This document shows, one piece after another, positions 32,863 to 41,464 of a stretch of DNA of 49,778 nt. The position numbers and the translations under genes were made by a program. Source of the DNA: Xanthomarina sp035306605 (GTDB lineage Bacteria > Bacteroidota > Bacteroidia > Flavobacteriales > Flavobacteriaceae); NCBI GenBank assembly GCA_035306605.1, contig DATGNR010000006.1; one strand, given 5' to 3'. The stretch's first letter is position 1. The number at the start of each line of letters is the position of its first letter. Under the pieces are notes generated by a model that worked only from the letters and a program-made list of their open reading frames with translations, made no database searches and was not told where the DNA came from.

Positions 32863-33720
32863 GTGGAAACCCTTTATCATTATTTCGAAACTATTCCAAG
32901 CTTACATAGAGGGCTGCTTCTTGCCGGAGGTATTACCTTGTTTTGGTTGATGGAAGGTGCTTTGCCTTTGTTTAAGTTTTCGTATAAGAAGTGGAAACAC
33001 GCTTGGCCAAATCTTTTTTTTACTGCTACCACCATCCTGATCAATTTCGGATTAGCCTTTTTATTATTGTTTTCAGCCGATTGGGTAAAAGCCAATAATT
33101 TTGGAATTATTAATTGGTTGCCAAGCATGCCACTGTGGTTATATGCCACTTTAGGGGTTTTATTACTTGATTTTTTTGGAGCTTATTTAGCGCATTACGT
33201 CGAGCATAAAGTAAAACCTTTATGGATGATTCATATCGTACACCATACGGATCATTATGTTGATACAACAACTGGAAATAGACATCATCCTTTAGAAAGT
33301 ATTATTAGGTTTACTTTTACTCTTATGGGAGTTTTTGTAGTAGGTACTCCTATTGCTATTGTGTTTATGTATCAATCACTATCCGTAGTTTTTACTCAAT
33401 TAACACATGCTAATATTAAAATGCCTAAAAAGGTGGATAAAATGATAAGTTACTTGTTTGTGTCGCCAGACATGCATAAAATTCACCATCATTACGTGTT
33501 GCCTTATACGGATTCTAATTATGGGAATATATTTTCTATTTGGGACAGGCTACTTGGAACCTATATGGAATTAGATAGGGAGAAGTTGGTTTATGGTGTA
33601 GATGTTTTTCCAGATGAAGTTAGAAATGGCCAAATTAAGGAACTTTTAAAGCAGCCTTTTCAAAATTATCAAAAACCAACCATTCTTCCAGATAAGGACA
33701 TACTTGAAAATACTCAATAA
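32863..33720 (+). CDS. Sterol desaturase/fatty acid hydroxylase-family protein
   Basis: A 285-residue integral membrane protein starting at a GTG. The di-iron His motifs of the family are present: HYVEH (His111 and 115), HIVHH (His124-128), then RHH and near the C-terminus DMHKIHHH. They are followed by the family ending SNYGNIFSIWDRLLGTY. About four hydrophobic segments precede and separate the motifs. Such enzymes hydroxylate or desaturate lipids or carotenoids. The lipid substrate is not predictable. There are no functional partners next to it. Confidence 0.92.
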   Translation: METLYHYFETIPSLHRGLLLAGGITLFWLMEGALPLFKFSYKKWKHAWPNLFFTATTILINFGLAFLLLFSADWVKANNFGIINWLPSMPLWLYATLGVLLLDFFGAYLAHYVEHKVKPLWMIHIVHHTDHYVDTTTGNRHHPLESIIRFTFTLMGVFVVGTPIAIVFMYQSLSVVFTQLTHANIKMPKKVDKMISYLFVSPDMHKIHHHYVLPYTDSNYGNIFSIWDRLLGTYMELDREKLVYGVDVFPDEVRNGQIKELLKQPFQNYQKPTILPDKDILENTQ

Positions 33721-33747
33721 CCGTACGGTTTTGGCGTTTAGTACTGT

Positions 33748-34137
33748 ATGTTTTATATAAATTATAAGGAATATAGTTTGAAATCACTTTTAATAGCTAT
33801 TTGTTTGGTGGTTTTTACTAGCTCTGTTTTTTCTCAGGCAAGTTTTGCTAAACTTGAAAAAAACAGGAACAACCTAGCAAAAGGATTATATCACGAACTG
33901 AATAGAGCAAAGGATACTTTATTATTAAAAAGTAATTTAGAAATTTCACAGGTGTATTCTTTAAATTCAGAGAATGAAAGGGAAATTGATATGTACCTAA
34001 ATTCTAGAGATATAAAAATCCCGATTTCCAATTTATCTTCAGGAAAACACGTTGTCATTGTAAATCAGAGTCCTAAGAAAATTTTGTTTGTTATACATGT
34101 TTTTGGGGCTGGACCTTTAATGGCAATCGATGATTAA
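33748..34137 (+). CDS. Secreted protein of unknown function, paralogue of the next gene
   Basis: A 129-residue protein (ATG at 33748). A TTG at 33778 would give the cleaner signal peptide MKSLLIAICLVVFTSSVFSQ and may be the true start. The mature part aligns by eye with residues about 30-135 of the protein encoded at 34370-35152: AKGLYHELNRAKDTLLLKS matches AKNLKHHLNYTGDTLYLES, and IKIPISNLSSGKHVVIVNQ matches IKVPLNALPTGDYTFAVVQ. The pattern suggests a small beta-sandwich of the secretion-tail type (ligand or sorting domain). I recognise no family and assign no function. Confidence 0.65.
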   Translation: MFYINYKEYSLKSLLIAICLVVFTSSVFSQASFAKLEKNRNNLAKGLYHELNRAKDTLLLKSNLEISQVYSLNSENEREIDMYLNSRDIKIPISNLSSGKHVVIVNQSPKKILFVIHVFGAGPLMAIDD

Positions 34138-34369
34138 ATTCTTCATGTTGTAAGAAGTACTTTACTTTAAATCCTTAGGTGTTATTTCGTTTAAATACAT
34201 AAAAAACAGATGATTAGTGTGTTTTTTAGCGTTTTATCTAATTTAGTACTTGTCTTGTCGAATATGTAATTCCATTTGAATTTTACCATTCTTATTGTTG
34301 TATTTTTATGTTGTTCATCGAAGAATTAATTATAGCGAGATAGCATATGTTCAACAAAATTTAGTGATA

Positions 34370-35152
34370 ATGAGAATTTGTAGCTCCAAGGTTTTTATGT
34401 TTTTAATAGTGCTGTTTGTACATACGTCCTATAGCCAGGATGTTATTTATTCAGCCATATTTAAAAACGTAAATAAAACAGCTAAAAATTTAAAACACCA
34501 TCTAAATTATACAGGCGACACGTTATACTTAGAAAGTAAATTTGATTTGAATAAAATTGAAATTATTGGTGATGGTGGTCTTGAAATATATGCCATTAAC
34601 AATATTACTAAAGCGATTAAAGTTCCTTTAAATGCTTTGCCAACTGGGGATTATACTTTTGCAGTAGTTCAAACGGAAGGTCGTGATGACACATATATTT
34701 ACACAAAAACCATCATTTTTAAAATTTCTAGATTATTGCCCATAGATAGTGATATCTCTAGAGGAATAAAACCATTAAAAAGCTCAATGAGTTTGGTGTC
34801 TAATAATATTCCGATTTTGGATCTAGAGCAAAATAAAATAATTAAGGAGTATCCTGAACTTCAAGTTTTGGCTAGTTCTGAGGATATAAAGTCTATAGAT
34901 TCAGATCATGAGCTTATTGGTTTACTAACTGATATTGGAACTACTGGATCCTTATCTGCCATAAAAGAAAAAGAGGTCTTAGATGAGAAGCATTTAAGAA
35001 CCAGAAAAATTGGTAATATCCTAGAACGCAGTAAACCTGTATATTCTAAAGTTTATAACCTAACTGATATTCGTTATGGAAATCATAACATTCAATCTAG
35101 AGCTGAGTATCGAAGAAACAATTTACGACCTAATGGTCGACCTTATGATTAA
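34370..35152 (+). CDS. Secreted protein of unknown function with extended C-terminus
   Basis: A 260-residue protein when started at the ATG at 34370, which gives the signal peptide MRICSSKVFMFLIVLFVHTSYSQ. A TTG-started longer version from 34295 is unlikely. The first ~110 mature residues are similar to the preceding gene's product. The remaining ~130 residues are polar and low in recognisable motifs and end basic and Arg/Asn-rich (YRRNNLRPNGRPYD). It probably arose by duplication of the neighbouring gene plus an added tail. Its stop is 3 bases from that of the convergent DUF1343 gene. Confidence 0.65.
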   Translation: MRICSSKVFMFLIVLFVHTSYSQDVIYSAIFKNVNKTAKNLKHHLNYTGDTLYLESKFDLNKIEIIGDGGLEIYAINNITKAIKVPLNALPTGDYTFAVVQTEGRDDTYIYTKTIIFKISRLLPIDSDISRGIKPLKSSMSLVSNNIPILDLEQNKIIKEYPELQVLASSEDIKSIDSDHELIGLLTDIGTTGSLSAIKEKEVLDEKHLRTRKIGNILERSKPVYSKVYNLTDIRYGNHNIQSRAEYRRNNLRPNGRPYD

Positions 35153-35155
35153 CTT

Positions 35156-36424
35156 CTACTCATAAATTAAATAGTTGGCTCTTAATTTTCTGTAGTTTTC
35201 CAAGTCCTTTTGCCAAGTAGATTTAATATCTTTTTCGCTTATCCCGGCTTCAATTTGTTGTTGTAGTTTAGCTGTACCGGCATGTTTGGTGAAGTTTGCG
35301 GTATTGAAAACTTTACTTTTATCTGTAGCATGGTTATACGCTTTAATCAACCATTTCAGAGACACTTCATTATTGATGCTTACCGTTTTTAAATCTTCGC
35401 CATAACAAAGTACATTTTTATGTTTTGGGTTTTTAGCCCCAAAATTTTCCTTAGGGGTATAACTAAAGGAGAATGAGTTTTTATCTAAAAATGGAGCTCC
35501 GTAACGTTGGAACTGAAATTCTGTTCCGCGACCAGCATTTATATCTGTTCCTTCAAAAAGGCCAAGGCTAGGGTATAGTTTTATTGATTGATCGTTTGGT
35601 AAATTCGGTGAAGGCCTTATAGGTACGCTATACGGAGTGTTATGGGTGTAATTTTTTACAGGTATCACTGTTATGTTGCATTGTGCATTGTTTTCTAACC
35701 ATTTTTCACCATTTAACATTTTCGCAAATTCACCAATGGTCAAACCGTGAACCAGGGGAATTGGATGCATACCAAGAAAGCTTTTATGTTCTATTTCAAG
35801 AGTTGGCCCATCAATATAATGTCCGTTAGGGTTTGGTCTATCTAAAATAAGAAGAGGAATGTTGGCTTCAGCACATGTCTCCATCATGTAATGAAGCGTA
35901 GAAATATAGGTGTAAAATCTTACCCCAACATCTTGTACATCGAAAATCATTATATCGATATCTTTTACAGATTCTAATGAAGGCTTTTTGTTTTTTCCGT
36001 AAAGGGAAATAATAGGCAAGCCTGTTTTAGTGTCTTTTCCACTAGCTACTAATTCTCCGGCATCTACAGTTCCTCTAAAACCATGCTCTGGAGAATATAC
36101 TTTTTTCACATTTACATTTAGTGCTAATAAAGAATCCACTAGGTGAGTATTTTCTGTATGATTTGTGTTTTTAAAAATAACACTGGTTTGATTAGCAACA
36201 ATACCAACGCGTTTTCCGTTTAGAAGAGGAAGGTAATTTTCGGTTTGATTTGCCCCAACAATTATTGGTTCTATATCCTGTGGAACTTGGGGCTCATTAA
36301 TTCCGATGTCATTCGGTTTTACTTTTTTTTCTGTTTTGGTACTCGAGAAGTTTCCACAAGAAATGAGTACTAAAACAAATAATAAAAATGTATTTTTGAA
36401 CTGTATAAATTTTAATTGCATCAT
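35156..36424 (-). CDS. DUF1343/NamZ-family lipoprotein (exo-N-acetylmuramidase-like)
   Basis: A 422-residue lipoprotein (lipobox ISC near residue 23). It has the DUF1343 segments GKRVGIVANQTSV, VKKVYSPEHGFRGTVDAGE, GLPIISLYGKNKKPS, IDIMIFDVQDVGVRFYTYISTLHYMMEAC-like (here METCAEA), LDRPNPNG and FEGTDINAGRGTEFQFQRYGAPF. NamZ of Bacillus, a founding member, releases terminal MurNAc from peptidoglycan fragments, so cell-wall recycling in the periplasm is likely. The start is set at the ATG ATG pair (36419-36424), which is followed by a proper lipoprotein signal. The frame stays open another 102 codons upstream, antisense to the permease gene, but that extension has no signal and a random composition. 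Confidence 0.88.
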   Translation of the reverse strand: MMQLKFIQFKNTFLLFVLVLISCGNFSSTKTEKKVKPNDIGINEPQVPQDIEPIIVGANQTENYLPLLNGKRVGIVANQTSVIFKNTNHTENTHLVDSLLALNVNVKKVYSPEHGFRGTVDAGELVASGKDTKTGLPIISLYGKNKKPSLESVKDIDIMIFDVQDVGVRFYTYISTLHYMMETCAEANIPLLILDRPNPNGHYIDGPTLEIEHKSFLGMHPIPLVHGLTIGEFAKMLNGEKWLENNAQCNITVIPVKNYTHNTPYSVPIRPSPNLPNDQSIKLYPSLGLFEGTDINAGRGTEFQFQRYGAPFLDKNSFSFSYTPKENFGAKNPKHKNVLCYGEDLKTVSINNEVSLKWLIKAYNHATDKSKVFNTANFTKHAGTAKLQQQIEAGISEKDIKSTWQKDLENYRKLRANYLIYE

Positions 36425-37660
36425 TTGAAATTCGAATATTTTATAGCCAAACGCATTATTGATAGTAAAGCGTATAAAAGTAGTGTATCGGCACCAATAA
36501 TAAAAATTGGTATTGCAGCTATTGCTATTGGAATCATTGTGATGATGATTGCCATTGCTACAGGAATTGGACTTCAACAAAAAATTCGAGAAAAAGTCGT
36601 TGCTTTTAATGGGGATATAATAATTTCTAATTTTGATAGTAATAATTCTCAGGAAAGTGGCAATCCTATCTCTATGGATCAGGAGTTTTATCCTGAATTT
36701 AAATCGGTTAAAGGAGTCAGCCATATTCAAGCTGTTGCTACTAAATTTGGTATTATTAGAACGGAATCAGACTTTGAAGCTATTATTTTAAAAGGTGTAG
36801 GAGCCGATTTTAACTGGAAATATTTTGAAGATTTTTTAGTAGAAGGACGGCTTCCAGATTACTCTAAGGAAAGAAATGAAGAGGTTTTAATTTCTCATTA
36901 TTTAGCTAACAGATTACGCTTTAACCTAGGAGACAGTTTTACTTCTTTATTTAGAAAAGATGATCCGAATAAGCCACCAAGTATGATTACTTATACTATT
37001 GTGGGAGTTTACAGTTCGGGTTTTAAAGATTTTGATGAAACTTATGTGCTTGGAGATTTACGTCACCTTCAACGTTTAAACAAATGGCAAAGTAATGAAA
37101 CCGGGCATTTTGAGGTTTTTGTAAATGATTATAGTCAACTGAATGAGGTTTTTAATGAAGTTTACCAAAATACGCCCTCCTTATTAAATGTGGTTACTGT
37201 AGAGCAGAAATTTGGTTCTATTTTCGAATGGATCAAAATTTTTGTTAAAAACATCTATGCCATAATCGGCGTCATGATTTTGGTGGCAGGCATTAATATG
37301 ATTACCGCTTTGTTGGTTCTTGTTCTAGAACGTACACAAATGATTGGAATATTAAAAGCCCTGGGTTCTAACAATTGGGCTATTAGAAAGATATTTTTAT
37401 ACAATGCTTCGTATTTAATTACTTTAGGATTGATATGGGGAAATGTGATAGGATTGGGTTTATTGTTTGCGCAAAAATATTTAAAGCTATTTCCTTTAAA
37501 TCCGGATGTGTACTATGTAACAGAAGCACCAGTTTATATTAGTTTAGGTTATATTCTTGCATTAAATATAGGAACCTTTGTTCTGTGTTTAATTATGTTG
37601 TTATTGCCATCTTATATTATAACAAAAATCTCGCCAGTAAAAGCAATTCGGTTCGAGTAA
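36425..37660 (+). CDS. LolC/E- or FtsX-type ABC transporter permease
   Basis: A 411-residue membrane protein when started at the TTG at 36425 (MKFEYFIAKRIIDSK), the family's usual beginning; the frame also allows a TTG three codons earlier (36416). One helix lies at residues ~28-50 (IGIAAIAIGIIVMMIAIATGIGLQ), then a periplasmic MacB-like domain (~residues 50-270), then three helices in the C-terminal FtsX domain (NIYAIIGVMILVAGINMITALLVLVLERTQMIGILKALGS). This is the MacB/LolC layout used for lipoprotein release or export. Its ATPase is not in the neighbourhood. The start directly abuts that of the divergent DUF1343 gene. Confidence 0.88.
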   Translation: MKFEYFIAKRIIDSKAYKSSVSAPIIKIGIAAIAIGIIVMMIAIATGIGLQQKIREKVVAFNGDIIISNFDSNNSQESGNPISMDQEFYPEFKSVKGVSHIQAVATKFGIIRTESDFEAIILKGVGADFNWKYFEDFLVEGRLPDYSKERNEEVLISHYLANRLRFNLGDSFTSLFRKDDPNKPPSMITYTIVGVYSSGFKDFDETYVLGDLRHLQRLNKWQSNETGHFEVFVNDYSQLNEVFNEVYQNTPSLLNVVTVEQKFGSIFEWIKIFVKNIYAIIGVMILVAGINMITALLVLVLERTQMIGILKALGSNNWAIRKIFLYNASYLITLGLIWGNVIGLGLLFAQKYLKLFPLNPDVYYVTEAPVYISLGYILALNIGTFVLCLIMLLLPSYIITKISPVKAIRFE

Positions 37661-37816
37661 ACTTCTTTCAGAAAAAAAATTCAATTGGTAAAACAGCTTG
37701 TAATAAGACTCGTAAAAGAGCTTCAAGTTTTTGTATTATCTATTTTAATGAATACTTATGAAATTGTTGCCAATTAATTCTTCGTTAAAACAATTCGTGT
37801 ATTCGTAGCAAAAACT

Positions 37817-37824
37817 TACATTTG
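37817..37824 (+). promoter_or_regulatory. Promoter -7 element of the cysteine synthase-family gene
   Basis: TACATTTG followed by CA, 18 bases before the ATG at 37843. A possible upstream TTG start at 37822 lies inside this element, which argues for the ATG as the real start. Confidence 0.55.
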
Positions 37825-37842
37825 CAGTTGAAAAAATTTAGT

Positions 37843-38823
37843 ATGGATTACGCAAAGAATATCTTAGAAACCATAGGAAATACACCTTTGGTTAAAATAA
37901 ATAAATTAACAGAGGATTTACCATGTTTGGTGTTGGCTAAATACGAAACTTTTAATCCTGGGAATTCCGTAAAAGACCGTATGGCATTGACCATGATTGA
38001 AGATGCAGAAGCCGATGGACGCTTAAAACCAGGAGGAACAATTATTGAAGGAACTTCAGGAAATACAGGAATGGGCTTAGCTTTAGCTGCCATAGTAAAA
38101 GGCTACAAGTGTATTTTTGTTATGGCTGATAAGCAGAGTAAAGAAAAGGTTGATATACTTAAGGCTGTTGGAGCAGAAGTTATTGTTTGTCCAACAGATG
38201 TAGAACCATCAGATCCACGTTCATATTACTCTGTTTCGAAACGTTTAGGTGAAGAAATTCCAAACTCTTGGTATGTAAATCAATATGACAACTTAAGTAA
38301 TTCTAAAGCGCATTACCAAAGTACGGGTCCAGAAATTTGGAAACAAACCGAAGGGAAAATCACGCATTTTGTAGTTGGAGTAGGGACAGGTGGAACTATT
38401 TCTGGTGTTGGAAAGTACTTAAAAGAACAAAATCCAAACATTAAAGTATGGGGAATTGACACCTATGGTTCTGTATTTAAAAAATATCATGAAACCGGGA
38501 TTTTTGATGAAAATGAAATTTACCCATACGTTACCGAAGGAATTGGTGAAGACATTTTACCTAAAAATGTGGATTTCGATATTATTGATGGTTTTACTAA
38601 GGTAACCGATAAAGACGCTGCAGTTTACACACAATTATTGGCTAAAAAGGAAGGTATGTTTTTAGGGAACTCTGCCGGAGCAGCTATAAAAGGTTTGTTG
38701 CAATTAAAAGAACACTTTACAAAAGACGATGTGGTTGTGGTATTATTTCACGATCATGGAAGTAGATATGTTGGTAAAATGTTTAACGACGAGTGGATGA
38801 AGAAAATGGGTTATATAGATTAG
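37843..38823 (+). CDS. PLP-dependent cysteine synthase/cystathionine beta-synthase-family enzyme
   Basis: A 326-residue fold-type II PLP enzyme. Motifs are IGNTPLVKINKL near the N-terminus, NPGNSVKDRMAL with the Schiff-base Lys44, EGTSGNTGMGLAL for the substrate carboxylate loop, and GTGGTISGVGKYLKE for the PLP phosphate. The sequence KVWGIDTYGSVF and the long substrate-loop region around SDPRSYYSVSKRL look more like the cystathionine beta-synthase core than CysK. There are no CBS (regulatory) domains. It could make cysteine from O-acetylserine or cystathionine from serine and homocysteine; sequence alone does not decide. Confidence 0.85.
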   Translation: MDYAKNILETIGNTPLVKINKLTEDLPCLVLAKYETFNPGNSVKDRMALTMIEDAEADGRLKPGGTIIEGTSGNTGMGLALAAIVKGYKCIFVMADKQSKEKVDILKAVGAEVIVCPTDVEPSDPRSYYSVSKRLGEEIPNSWYVNQYDNLSNSKAHYQSTGPEIWKQTEGKITHFVVGVGTGGTISGVGKYLKEQNPNIKVWGIDTYGSVFKKYHETGIFDENEIYPYVTEGIGEDILPKNVDFDIIDGFTKVTDKDAAVYTQLLAKKEGMFLGNSAGAAIKGLLQLKEHFTKDDVVVVLFHDHGSRYVGKMFNDEWMKKMGYID

Positions 38824-38845
38824 TATAACTTAAATTATATTATAT

Positions 38846-38878
38846 AAAAAAACCTGAGCTATTTGCTCAGGTTTTTTT
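38846..38878. terminator. Bidirectional terminator
   Basis: Stem AAAAAACCTGAGC / GCTCAGGTTTTTT with a 5-base loop; A-run on one side and T-run on the other. It lies between the convergent cysteine synthase-family gene and the HGxPGHxC lipoprotein gene and would serve both. Confidence 0.88.
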
Positions 38879-38905
38879 ATGTGTATGTTTATGGTAATAG
38901 TTATA

Positions 38906-39301
38906 TTATTTATTTAATGGGGCACCAACTGGAACAGCACAGTCGTGTCCTGGTGAACCATGAGGAGGATTTGTTCCTAAGGCATTTTTTACAGGACTTG
39001 AAGATCCCTGGTTAATTACAGGTGATGCATTGGTTTTATTATTCAATGGAGCACCAACAGGAATGGCACAGTTGTGTCCTGGCTCGCCGTGAGGTGGGTT
39101 CATGCCTGTAGCAGTTTGAGCAGGAGTTGAAGTCGCAGCTGCATTCTCAGAATTACTTTCTGTTGCATTTATTGCTTGTTTTGCAGGTTCTTCTTGTTTT
39201 ACAGTCTGTTCAGTACTCGTATTTGATTTTTTAGAATCAGATTGATCGCAACTAGAAAATAAAATTAGACTAAAAAATAAAACTCCTAAATAAGTCTTCA
39301 T
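38906..39301 (-). CDS. Lipoprotein with duplicated NPPHGxPGHxCA(I/V)PVGAPL motif
   Basis: A 131-residue lipoprotein (lipobox FSSC, Cys18). After a Ser/Thr/Glu/Ala-rich linker (residues 20-65), a ~23-residue unit is present twice, at 66-88 and 109-131: GxNPPHGxPGHxCA(I/V)PVGAPLN. Each copy contains His-x4-His-x-Cys, a spacing that could bind a metal or heme-like ligand, though no function is established. The motif recurs in small Bacteroidota lipoproteins that I have no functional name for. It is transcribed from a minus-strand TATCTTTG promoter at 39368-39375. Confidence 0.8.
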   Translation of the reverse strand: MKTYLGVLFFSLILFSSCDQSDSKKSNTSTEQTVKQEEPAKQAINATESNSENAAATSTPAQTATGMNPPHGEPGHNCAIPVGAPLNNKTNASPVINQGSSSPVKNALGTNPPHGSPGHDCAVPVGAPLNK

Positions 39302-39367
39302 AGGTATAAGGTTTTTGTGCCATTATATCCAAATCTTCGTTTAATAATGGCTGATTGTTTAAAGCTG

Positions 39368-39375
39368 CAAAGATA
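39368..39375 (-). promoter_or_regulatory. Promoter -7 element of the HGxPGHxC lipoprotein gene
   Basis: The minus strand reads TATCTTTGCAG, a full TAnnTTTG match with the common GCA that follows, about 67 bases before the ATG at 39301. Confidence 0.5.
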
Positions 39376-39600
39376 TAACTTTATTAGTCTTTTTCCATAT
39401 TAACTGATTACTATCGGTTAGTCCTGTCAATCTATGTTATTGAATATATATATTGGTAGTTATTAAAAGGTTTAATTTTTACATTGAATATCAGGAAGAT
39501 TTATGTGGCTTAAGTGTTTGATTATCTTTTGTTTGTTCTTGTTTTATGTTGTTGTGTTCTCCTTTTGAAAAGATCCAATAAAATTTATTATTTTTAGATT

Positions 39601-40872
39601 ATGCAAGAATCATTTTTACATTATATCTGGCAGTATAAAAAAATGGCGGTTGTAAATTTAACAACTACGCAATTTGAAGCTTTGGATATTGTTTCGGTTG
39701 GACAGTATAACACCAATGCCGGACCAGACTTTTTTAATGCTCAACTTAAAATTGGAGAGCAACTTTGGGCTGGAAATGTAGAAGTTCATATTAAATCCAG
39801 TGATTGGTTTGTGCACAATCATGAAATTGACCCAGCCTACGATAATGTAATTTTACATGTGGTTTGGGAGCATGATACCGAAATTTTCAGAAAAGATAAT
39901 TCTATCATCCCAACTTTGGAGTTAAAGCAAGTAGTGAATCAAGGCATTTATAAAAATTATGTCAAACTGATGTCTTCTCAAAACAAATGGATTAATTGTG
40001 AATCAGATTTTGGTGAGGTCGATAATTTTGTCTTGGATCATTGGTTAGAACGACTGTATTTTGAACGTCTTGAAAGGAAGTCTAAAACGATAGAAGGTTT
40101 ACTAATAGATTCTAAAAATAATTGGGAAGCCGTTTTGTTTAAGATGCTTGCCAAAAATTTTGGATTAAAAGTCAATGGTGATGCTTTTTTTAGCTTAGCA
40201 AAATCAATTGATTATAATGTGATTAGAAAAATACAAACCGACCAAATGTTGCTTGAAGCTTTGTTTTTTGGTCAGGCAGGATTGTTGGAAGTAGATGCTC
40301 AAGATTCTTATTATTTAGAGTTGCGGAAGGCATATCACTTTTTAAAACAAAAGTTTCAGTTGAATCAAGGCCAGGTGTTGCCCATGCAATTTTTCAGATT
40401 GAGACCACAAAACTTTCCAACTATTCGGTTGTCGCAATTGGCTTCTCTTTACAGTTCTAGAACCCATCTGTTTTCTCAAATTATTGATATTAATACTAGG
40501 AAAGAGTTTTATCAACTCTTCCAAGTAGGAGCTTCTTCCTTTTGGGACTCTCATTATACATTTGGAAAGACATCAAAACCTTCAACTAAAAAAATAGCCA
40601 AGCCTTTTATTGATTTACTATTGATAAACACCATCATACCTATCAAATTTACTTATTCTAAATTTCAAGGCAAGGATGTTAATGAAAGTTTGTTGAGCTT
40701 AATTCAAGAAATTCCTGCAGAGAAAAATAATATTGTTTCGGCGTTTAATAATTTAAGGAAGCTGTCTCATTCGGCCATGCAATCTCAGGCTTTAGTTCAG
40801 CTTAAAACTGAATATTGTAGTAAAAACAAGTGTTTGGAATGCGCCGTAGGTAACGCGTTGATTGTTTATTAA
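39601..40872 (+). CDS. DUF2851-family protein
   Basis: A 423-residue protein matching the DUF2851 group typical of Bacteroidota. The N-terminal part has the family segments DIVSVGQYNTNAGPDFFNAQLKIGEQLWAGNVEVHIKSSDWFVHNH and YDNVILHVVWEHD, which look nuclease-like. The C-terminus carries Cys-rich CSKNKCLECAVG, possibly a metal site. There is no signal peptide. It is separated by 72 bases from the PspC-like gene downstream. No biochemical function is established for the family as far as I know. Confidence 0.88.
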   Translation: MQESFLHYIWQYKKMAVVNLTTTQFEALDIVSVGQYNTNAGPDFFNAQLKIGEQLWAGNVEVHIKSSDWFVHNHEIDPAYDNVILHVVWEHDTEIFRKDNSIIPTLELKQVVNQGIYKNYVKLMSSQNKWINCESDFGEVDNFVLDHWLERLYFERLERKSKTIEGLLIDSKNNWEAVLFKMLAKNFGLKVNGDAFFSLAKSIDYNVIRKIQTDQMLLEALFFGQAGLLEVDAQDSYYLELRKAYHFLKQKFQLNQGQVLPMQFFRLRPQNFPTIRLSQLASLYSSRTHLFSQIIDINTRKEFYQLFQVGASSFWDSHYTFGKTSKPSTKKIAKPFIDLLLINTIIPIKFTYSKFQGKDVNESLLSLIQEIPAEKNNIVSAFNNLRKLSHSAMQSQALVQLKTEYCSKNKCLECAVGNALIVY

Positions 40873-40944
40873 AACCAATTTATAAATATTATGTTTGTTA
40901 TATTTTACAAGCTTATTTATTAATTATTATAAGTACATTGCCGT

Positions 40945-41172
40945 ATGAATATTTTTTATAAAATCTTACTTTATTTCCAAAAGCATGGATATTACGTTTG
41001 TCAGCGCATAGCTGACAGATTGGGGATTAGGGCTAAAGTTGTTAGAACCTCATTTATGTACTTAACCTTTGTAACTCTAGGCTTTGGATTTGCATTGTAT
41101 CTTTTTATAGCGTTTTGGATGCACATTAAGGACTTGTTGTATACCAAACGCTCATCGGTTTTCGACTTGTAA
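40945..41172 (+). CDS. Small PspC-domain-like membrane protein
   Basis: A 75-residue protein. Residues 1-35 resemble the start of PspC domains (YVCQRIADRLGIRAKVVRTSFMYLTFVTLGFGFALYLFIAFWM), with a long hydrophobic span at about 37-58. PspC proteins relate to envelope-stress regulation, but this one lacks partner Psp genes. It follows the DUF2851 gene, and the two may be co-transcribed. Confidence 0.75.
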   Translation: MNIFYKILLYFQKHGYYVCQRIADRLGIRAKVVRTSFMYLTFVTLGFGFALYLFIAFWMHIKDLLYTKRSSVFDL

Positions 41173-41464
41173 AACACAAACCATTTGATTCGTTATTGAA
41201 GTTAGTTTGTACAGCAGGAAACTATAGATTTAAAATTTTACAATTGTGTTTCAGACCAATTTTAAATTCCATTTGGGCGTGTGTATGGTACGGAAATCAA
41301 TGGTTTTTGGAGATTAACTATAATATAGACTTAAATTTATTAAATATTTCATAAGCTTTAATTAACATCATATCGAGTTAAATAAAAGTTGAAACTTTAA
41401 AAAACCATTTTTTTTTAGCATCTTGCTGTCCATAAAACCAGAAACTAACTAACAATCAATTTTT

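Noticed and set aside
36425..36730. N-terminal extension of the DUF1343 protein, antisense to the permease gene
   Set aside because: The extension is Asn/His/Ser-rich without signal or domain, and it would move the lipoprotein signal into the middle of the protein.
39503..39568. 21-codon hydrophobic ORF (MWLKCLIIFCLFLF...) in the gap before the DUF2851 gene
   Set aside because: T-rich DNA gives hydrophobic reading frames by chance; there is no SD, no full promoter match and no terminator, so I did not list it as a gene.
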